Shown here: positions 59,542 to 64,000 of the stretch, one piece after another
How positions within the stretch are numbered: position 1 is the stretch's first letter
Layout of the letters: each line of letters begins with the position of its first letter
Origin: Thermoflexus hugenholtzii JAD2
Lineage (GTDB): Bacteria; Chloroflexota; Anaerolineae; Thermoflexales; Thermoflexaceae
Direction of reading: 5' to 3'
Length of the DNA stretch: 64,000 nt
Assembly (NCBI RefSeq): GCF_900187885.1
Contig: NZ_FYEK01000002.1
Span: forward strand, 62,001-126,000
The notes under the pieces: model-generated
The model's input: the letters and a program-made list of their open reading frames with translations, nothing else
What the model was told of the DNA's origin: nothing
The model's database searches: none
Position numbers and translations under genes: made by a program

Positions 59542-61008
59542 CTATCCCCCGGAGGATGCTCCGGATCCTTCGCCCGGAGGGCTCCCTCCGGCTTCTTGCT
59601 GGACCATCCGGGTGGCGGCCATGGCGAGGCCGATCATCAGCCAGAACCACTGCACCATGTGATGGAAATCGAAGTTCACGAAGTGATGATCGAAGATCCC
59701 GCTGACCAGCGCGGCGAGCACCGCCCCGTGGAGGCCCAGCCAGAGCGGCTCCAGCTCGGGCCGACGCCGGACCCCCCGCCGAGCCCTCCAGGCGGCGATG
59801 AACAGCACCCCGATGACCAGCAGGAAAATCCCCAGCCCGACCAGCCCCATCTGCACCGCCACCAGCAGGTAGATGCTGGCCACCTTGATGTAGAGATCCA
59901 CATCCGGCACCCCGGCGAACCCGACGCCGAACAGCGGATAGCGGGAGATCAGGGTAAGGGCATCCCGATACTCTCCGAACCGCATGCGGGTGGCCAGGTC
60001 TTCCCCTCGCAACCCGGCCAGAAGATGCAGCGTGTAGCTCCGGGTCGCGGGGAGCAACAGCACCCCTACAAGGAGGATCAGCAGGAACGGGAGCGCACGG
60101 CGGTAGCGCAGAAGGCTGAGGGCCAGGAGGGCCGCCGCCGCCCCGATGAACGAGCCCCGGGAGAACGTCAGCAACAGCGCCACCACCATCATCCCCAGGA
60201 ACATCAAGAGGAGCGGCCGGGGCCACACCGGATGCCGGGCGAAGGCCTGCGGGAAGGCCAGGGCGATCAGGGTGGACAGCGTCGCCCCCAGCAGGTTGGG
60301 GTCCACCGCCGTCCCGATGGCCCGCTCCGGCTGCTGCGGATCATCCAGGATGTAGCGCAGGACCGGGCCGCCCTCCGGGTAGTAGCCCAGGGACCGCAGC
60401 CGCAGCAGCCATTCCTCCGCCCGGGCGTCGGGGAGCGCATAGAGGACGACCGCCACGAGGGCCGCCAGGAATCCCAGCCCGAGGATCCATCGGACCAGCC
60501 GGGCCAGCCGCGTCGGATCCCGAACGAGGGTGACCACCCAGAAGAACGAGGCGATGGAGAGCAGGAACTCGGCGAACCGCCGGGCCACCGTCTGGGTCAG
60601 GGAGGCATGGCCCAGCCCTGCCAGGAAGGTCACCAGCGTGGTCCCCATGAAGGCCAGCACCGGGAAGGCCAGGGCCGTCCCCTCCAGGGCCGCCGTCCGC
60701 CCAGCGGCCCACCAGGCCAGCCCGCTCAGCAACCAGCCCATGACCGCCAGGTCCAGCCAGGTGGGGGTGAAGCCCAGGCGGACCGGGAAGGTGGCGAAGG
60801 GAAGCAGGAAGATCACCGCGAAAACCAGGAAGAAAGCCAGGTCGACAGAGCTGAGGACACCCAGGACCAGGAAGGCGCCGATCAGCCCTCCCAGCGCCAG
60901 GATCGGCCCCCCGGTGGCGATCCCCCATCCCAGCCCCCAGGCCATCACCAGGCCCAGGGCCAGCACCCCCATGCTCGGTATCGGGAAAGAACAAAGCCGC
61001 GCCTGCAA
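59542..61008 (-). CDS. O-antigen ligase/polymerase-like membrane protein (Wzy_C family)
   Basis: 488 residues with about 11-12 membrane helices. The hallmark region has a large loop, then L-L-T-F-S-R-G-S-F-I-G (the conserved R/S-R-G-x-x-x block of Wzy_C), followed by R-Y-P-L-F-G-V-G-F-A-G-V and H-H-F-V-N-F-D-F-H-H-M-V. It ligates or polymerises lipid-linked glycans at the outer face of the membrane. Its stop is three bases before the pseudokinase start, so both may be in one transcript. Confidence 0.85.
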   Translation of the reverse strand: MQARLCSFPIPSMGVLALGLVMAWGLGWGIATGGPILALGGLIGAFLVLGVLSSVDLAFFLVFAVIFLLPFATFPVRLGFTPTWLDLAVMGWLLSGLAWWAAGRTAALEGTALAFPVLAFMGTTLVTFLAGLGHASLTQTVARRFAEFLLSIASFFWVVTLVRDPTRLARLVRWILGLGFLAALVAVVLYALPDARAEEWLLRLRSLGYYPEGGPVLRYILDDPQQPERAIGTAVDPNLLGATLSTLIALAFPQAFARHPVWPRPLLLMFLGMMVVALLLTFSRGSFIGAAAALLALSLLRYRRALPFLLILLVGVLLLPATRSYTLHLLAGLRGEDLATRMRFGEYRDALTLISRYPLFGVGFAGVPDVDLYIKVASIYLLVAVQMGLVGLGIFLLVIGVLFIAAWRARRGVRRRPELEPLWLGLHGAVLAALVSGIFDHHFVNFDFHHMVQWFWLMIGLAMAATRMVQQEAGGSPPGEGSGASSGG

Positions 61009-61210
61009 CCGATCCTCCCTTCCTCAGCGCCCCCATGCCAGGGAGCCTGAACCACTGGTCTCCCAGAACCCGTTTCCATCCCTCGACCCCGGCGAAGATC
61101 CTGATGGCGGGGCTGAGTCTGATTATAATCCTCGTGGGCTCCTTCACAGGGAACGCGAAGAGGGCTCCCTCGGGCCTTGAACGGAAGGACATTCCCGGAA
61201 GGAGGCGCAC
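61009..61210. other. Intergenic region between divergent genes
   Basis: 202 bases. A palindromic ATTATAAT at 61122-61129 could supply -10 elements in both directions, but no -35 match at suitable distance is seen on either strand. Nothing else is recognised. Confidence 0.35.
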
Positions 61211-62017
61211 ATGGACGCCTTCGCTGCCACCCTTCATCATGCCTATCGAGTGGCCGTGGAGGCCGCCGTGGAGGCCGGCCGGGTCCTCCGCTGGCACTTC
61301 CGGCGCGGCCTGGAGATCCATTACAAAGGGGAGATCGATCTCGTGACCGAAGCGGATCTCGCCGCCGAGCAGGTCCTGATCTCCCGCATCCGCGAGGCGT
61401 TCCCGGACCATCAGCTGCTATCAGAGGAAAGCGGGGAGATCCTCCAGCGCTCTCCCTGGCTCTGGGTGGTGGATCCGCTGGATGGGACCACGAACTTCGC
61501 CCACGGGTTCCCGGTTTTCTCGGTTTCCATCGCGTTGCTCCATGAAGGGCAGCGGGTTCTGGGCGTGGTTTACGACGTGATGCGGGACGAGCTGTTCGCC
61601 GCCCGGCGAGGAGAGGGGGCCTTCCTGAACGGACGGCCCATCCGGGTCAGCCGGACCTCCCGGCTGGAGGCGGCGCTGCTGGTGACCGGATTCCCCTATG
61701 ACCGGCAGGAGTCCCCCTTCGACAACACTCGGGAGTTCGTCGCCCTGCTCAAACGCTGCCATGGGGTGTTGCGCGTCGGCTCCGCCGCCCTGGATCTGGC
61801 GGCCGTGGCGGCCGGGCGACTGGACGGATACTGGGAGTTCCGGCTGAGCCCGTGGGACCTGGCCGCGGGGGCCCTCCTGGTCGAGGAGGCAGGTGGACGG
61901 GTCACCACCCCTGCGGGGGATCCGCTGCCTCCCCTGGGGACAGACATCGTAGCCACCAACGGCTGCATTCACGAGGAGCTCCTGGAGGCCCTGGCTGCTG
62001 CGCGCGCCGGCGCTTGA
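61211..62017 (+). CDS. suhB: Inositol-1-monophosphatase family protein
   Basis: 268 residues, GGAGGCGCAC before the ATG. Li-sensitive Mg-phosphatase fold: D-L-V-T-E-A-D, then L-L-S-E-E-S-G (metal Glu), W-V-V-D-P-L-D-G-T-T-N-F (metal Asp cluster) and the second motif W-D-L-A-A-G-A-L-L-V-E-E-A-G-G. It removes phosphate from myo-inositol 1-phosphate or related sugar phosphates or fructose bisphosphate; the exact substrate is not fixed by sequence. Followed by tRNA-Gln. Confidence 0.9.
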   Translation: MDAFAATLHHAYRVAVEAAVEAGRVLRWHFRRGLEIHYKGEIDLVTEADLAAEQVLISRIREAFPDHQLLSEESGEILQRSPWLWVVDPLDGTTNFAHGFPVFSVSIALLHEGQRVLGVVYDVMRDELFAARRGEGAFLNGRPIRVSRTSRLEAALLVTGFPYDRQESPFDNTREFVALLKRCHGVLRVGSAALDLAAVAAGRLDGYWEFRLSPWDLAAGALLVEEAGGRVTTPAGDPLPPLGTDIVATNGCIHEELLEALAAARAGA

Positions 62018-62055
62018 CCGAAGGGGAAGGCTCCGTGTAAAATGAAGGACGGCCC

Positions 62056-62130
62056 TGCGGGGTGGTGTAAGGGGCAACACACCGGACTCTGGATCCGGGT
62101 ATGGAGGTTCGAGTCCTCCCCCCGCAGCCA
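62056..62130 (+). tRNA. tRNA-Gln (anticodon CUG)
   Basis: A full cloverleaf can be folded. Acceptor stem TGCGGGG/CCCCGCA (62056-62062 with 62120-62126). D stem GTGT/ACAC. Anticodon stem CCGGA/TCCGG with loop CTCTGGA giving anticodon CTG at 62089-62091. T arm GGAGG-TTCGAGT-CCTCC. Discriminator G at 62127 and an encoded CCA at 62128-62130. Confidence 0.95.
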
Positions 62131-62140
62131 GTCCGGCAGG

Positions 62141-62170
62141 AAAGGGCCGCTCCGTGCGGCCCTTTCTTCA
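62141..62170 (+). terminator. Terminator after tRNA-Gln
   Basis: Stem AAAGGGCCGC (62141-62150), loop TCCGT, GCGGCCCTTT (62156-62165), then CTTCA. It separates the tRNA from the ribosomal protein genes. Confidence 0.75.
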
Positions 62171-62200
62171 TCCGTTGCCAGACCACGCGGGAGGCGCTCC

Positions 62201-62533
62201 GTGTTCGCAGTCATTGAGATCGGCGGACATCAGTATCGCGTGAAGGCCGGCGATCGGATCCAGGTGGAAAAGCTCGACCTCCCTCCGGGCGCATCCCTGG
62301 AGATCGACCGCGTTCTCATGGTCGGGGAGGGCGAGGGGGTGCAGATCGGCCGTCCGGTCGTCCCCCAGGCTCGGGTCCGGGCGACCGTGCTGGGCCACGT
62401 GAAGGGGGAGAAGATCATTGTGTTCAAGTATCGCCCGGGGGCCAAGCGCTATCGGCGCAAGCAGGGCCACCGGCAGACCTACACCCTTTTGCAGATCGAC
62501 GCGGTAGAGGCTGGTGTTCCGGCCTCGGCGTGA
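62201..62533 (+). CDS. rplU: 50S ribosomal protein L21
   Basis: 110 residues from a GTG at 62201 with CGGGAGG seven to eight bases upstream; the longer frame through the tRNA is not real. L21 start V-F-A-V-I-E-I-G-G-H-Q-Y-R-V-K-A-G-D, and the conserved K-G-E-K-I-I-V-F-K-Y-R-P-G-A-K-R-Y-R-R-K-Q-G-H-R blocks. It binds 23S rRNA. It leads the L21-L27 pair, followed here by L31 and thymidine kinase. Confidence 0.97.
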   Translation: MFAVIEIGGHQYRVKAGDRIQVEKLDLPPGASLEIDRVLMVGEGEGVQIGRPVVPQARVRATVLGHVKGEKIIVFKYRPGAKRYRRKQGHRQTYTLLQIDAVEAGVPASA

Positions 62534-62545
62534 AAGGAGGCGACG

Positions 62546-62842
62546 ATGGCGCACAAGAAGGGCGGCGGTGCCAGCCGCAACGGCCGTGACAGCGAATCCA
62601 AGCGCCGCGGGGTCAAGCGGTTCGACGGTCAGTTCGTGCGGGCCGGCAACATCCTGGTCCGCCAGTGCGGCACCCGCATCTATCCCGGCAAGAACGTGGG
62701 GATGGGCCGGGATTACACCCTCTTCGCGCTCATCGACGGTTACGTGCGGTTCGAGATAGGGCGCGGAGGGCGCAAGCGGGTGAGCGTGTATCCCCATCCG
62801 GTCCGACCCGACGGCGCGTCCCCGAACGGAGGTGACGGATGA
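62546..62842 (+). CDS. rpmA: 50S ribosomal protein L27
   Basis: 98 residues, AAAGGAGGCGACG before the [19 protein letters not shown] start and [13 protein letters not shown] block. The N terminus reaches the peptidyl transferase centre; it begins directly with A-H-K-K, so no Firmicutes-type cleavable extension. The C-terminal tail ([11 protein letters not shown]) is longer than usual. Stop overlaps the rpmE start (ATGA). Confidence 0.97.
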   Translation: MAHKKGGGASRNGRDSESKRRGVKRFDGQFVRAGNILVRQCGTRIYPGKNVGMGRDYTLFALIDGYVRFEIGRGGRKRVSVYPHPVRPDGASPNGGDG

Positions 62843-63168
62843 AGCCGGGCATTCACCCGACCTGGTATCCCAACGCCCAGGTGATCTGCGCCTGCGGCAA
62901 CACCTGGACCACCGGGGCCACCGTGCCGGTGATCCGGACGGACGTGTGCTCCAAGTGCCATCCCTTCTTCACCGGGGAGCAGCGGATCGTCGACAAAGAG
63001 GGGCAGGTGGACCGCTTCATGCGGCGCCTGAGCGCCCGGGACGAGGCCTACCTGAAGGCCCGGGCGGAGCGCGCCCAGCGCCGCAAGCGCAAACAGGCGG
63101 TGATCGAGGTGGTCGAGGAGCCAGAGGAGATCCTCGAGCGCCTCGAGGGAGAAGAGGAAGCATTCTGA
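62839..63168 (+). CDS. rpmE: 50S ribosomal protein L31, zinc (C+) type
   Basis: 109 residues. The core (1-70) has the four zinc-ligand cysteines I-C-A-C-G and [26 protein letters not shown] is the conserved end. Residues 71-109 form an extra tail: first basic (R-A-Q-R-R-K-R-K), then strongly acidic ([18 protein letters not shown]). The start overlaps rpmA, indicating translational coupling. Confidence 0.96.
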   Translation: MKPGIHPTWYPNAQVICACGNTWTTGATVPVIRTDVCSKCHPFFTGEQRIVDKEGQVDRFMRRLSARDEAYLKARAERAQRRKRKQAVIEVVEEPEEILERLEGEEEAF

Positions 63169-63303
63169 ACGAGCGTGCGGGCGGGTCCTTCAGACCCGCT
63201 CGCATCGCTTTTTGGTAAGCTGAACTTCATTATCGGCTTAGGCCTGACACCGTCGCCTACGGGAGCAGAGGCGGCATCCCGTCTGATCCCAAGGAGGCAA
63301 AGG

Positions 63304-63894
63304 ATGGAGAAGGCCCGCGCGGGCTGGGTGGAGGTGATCAGCGGGTGTATGTTCAGCGGCAAGACCGAGGAGCTCATCCGCCGGCTCCGCCGCGCCCAGA
63401 TCGCCCGCCAGCAGGTCCAGGTTTTCAAACCCCTGATCGACACCCGCTACGGATTGGAGAGAGTCCGCTCCCACAACGGCCTGGACATCGAGGCCATCCC
63501 AGTGCCACATGCCCGGGCGATCCTGGACCATCTTCAACCCGGGACGACGGTGGTGGGGATCGATGAGGCGCAGTTCTTCGATTGGGAGATCGCCGATGTG
63601 GTTCAGGCCCTGGCGGAGCGGGGGATCCGGGTGATCGTGGCCGGGCTGGATATGGATTTCCGCGGGGAGCCCTTCGGGCCGATGCCGCTGCTCATGGCTC
63701 AGGCGGATCAGGTGGACAAGCTGCACGCCATCTGTGTGGTGTGCGGGGCGCCGGCGACGCGCACCCAGCGGCTGATCAACGGGCGGCCTGCCCGCTACGA
63801 CGACCCGGTGATCCTGGTGGGTGGCAGCGAGACCTATGAGGCCCGCTGCCGGCGTTGCCATGTGGTCCCCCGGGAGGCGACGGAAACCCCGTAA
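63304..63894 (+). CDS. tdk: Thymidine kinase (type II, zinc-containing)
   Basis: 196 residues from the ATG at 63304 (AAGGAGGCAAAGG upstream). P-loop [20 protein letters not shown] (Walker B and catalytic Glu), [11 protein letters not shown], the zinc ligands C-V-V-C and C-R-R-C, and the lasso [10 protein letters not shown]. It phosphorylates thymidine for salvage. Placement after rpmE is common in bacteria. Confidence 0.96.
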   Translation: MEKARAGWVEVISGCMFSGKTEELIRRLRRAQIARQQVQVFKPLIDTRYGLERVRSHNGLDIEAIPVPHARAILDHLQPGTTVVGIDEAQFFDWEIADVVQALAERGIRVIVAGLDMDFRGEPFGPMPLLMAQADQVDKLHAICVVCGAPATRTQRLINGRPARYDDPVILVGGSETYEARCRRCHVVPREATETP

Positions 63895-63924
63895 GGCTCG
63901 AACGGGACGGGGGAGGCGGGAGGG

Positions 63925-64000
63925 ATGGAGACGCCGGTGGAGTCCCCCTCGAGCTGGGGATGTGAGCACCTGATCGACCGCATCCTGATCCCGGCGGATG
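63925..64000 (+). CDS. Start of an unidentified gene, truncated by the window edge
   Basis: ATG at 63925 after GGAGGCGGGAGGG; 25 codons are visible (M-E-T-P-V-E-S-P-S-S-W-G-C-E-H-L-I-D-R-I-L-I-P). Too little remains to name it. Confidence 0.5.
   Translation, partial: METPVESPSSWGCEHLIDRILIPAD

Noticed and set aside
58088-60226. 712-codon open frame on the minus strand
   Set aside because: Overlaps the sensor-kinase-like and O-antigen-ligase-like genes in another frame; Gly/Ala/Pro/Arg-rich with no motif.

Overview
The window is a high-GC, gene-dense bacterial chromosome segment. The most likely source is a Chloroflexota (Thermoflexus/Anaerolineae-like) thermophile. This is inferred from a fused heme A synthase/heme O synthase, a sensor kinase that reads Q-E-L-R-T-P where the phospho-acceptor His should be, many exported proteins with Pro/Thr linkers, and methylmalonyl-CoA mutase small subunit/MeaB genes. 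No marker for a firm species call is present.

Layout. 1-5.4 kb (+): the end of an ABC ATPase, UDP-glucose dehydrogenase, two exported beta-propeller-like proteins and an LCP-family ligase. 5.4-14.7 kb (mostly -): a decayed deacetylase fragment, a UPF0175/PIN toxin-antitoxin pair whose toxin is frameshifted, an intact polysaccharide deacetylase, the CtaA-CtaB fusion, a GT2 glycosyltransferase, PlsX, MeaB, the B12-binding mutase subunit, and a sortase next to its probable substrate. 15.2-19.4 kb (+): a pseudogene with two nonsense codons, a one-cysteine thiol peroxidase and UvrA.

19.5-32.7 kb (+): a branched-chain amino acid operon in the order ilvB-ilvN-ilvC-leuA-leuC-(52-aa ORF)-leuD-cimA-leuB-ilvD-asd. 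It is headed by a strong sigma70-type promoter, a Leu/Ile/Val-rich 36-codon leader peptide and mutually exclusive antiterminator/terminator pairings. This looks like classical ribosome-mediated attenuation and is the best regulatory find here. 32.9-36.1 kb: acyl-CoA dehydrogenase with EtfB/EtfA.

36-47 kb (mostly -): an exported glycosidase-like protein, a VapBC-like pair, a glycosyltransferase, beta-oxidation-type enzymes (two 3-hydroxyacyl-CoA dehydrogenase relatives and a PaaG-like isomerase), a catalytically degenerate GH3-like membrane protein, a CoA-binding-domain fusion and a UbiA-family prenyltransferase. A roughly 150-bp unit is tandemly duplicated at 41.6-41.9 kb. 47.3-49 kb (+): a double-HTH regulator with an overlapping small membrane protein, then DoxX.

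49-61 kb (mostly -): a surface-polysaccharide locus (GT39-like, methyltransferase, GT4, sugar epimerase, flippase-like UPF0104) carrying an unrecognised two-gene PIN-like cassette, a histone-H1-like Lys/Ala protein, and a LysM protein/pseudo-histidine kinase/O-antigen-ligase-like cluster. 61.2-64 kb (+): inositol monophosphatase, tRNA-Gln(CUG), ribosomal proteins L21, L27 and L31, thymidine kinase and the start of one more gene.

All functional calls are made by eye from motifs. No database search was run.
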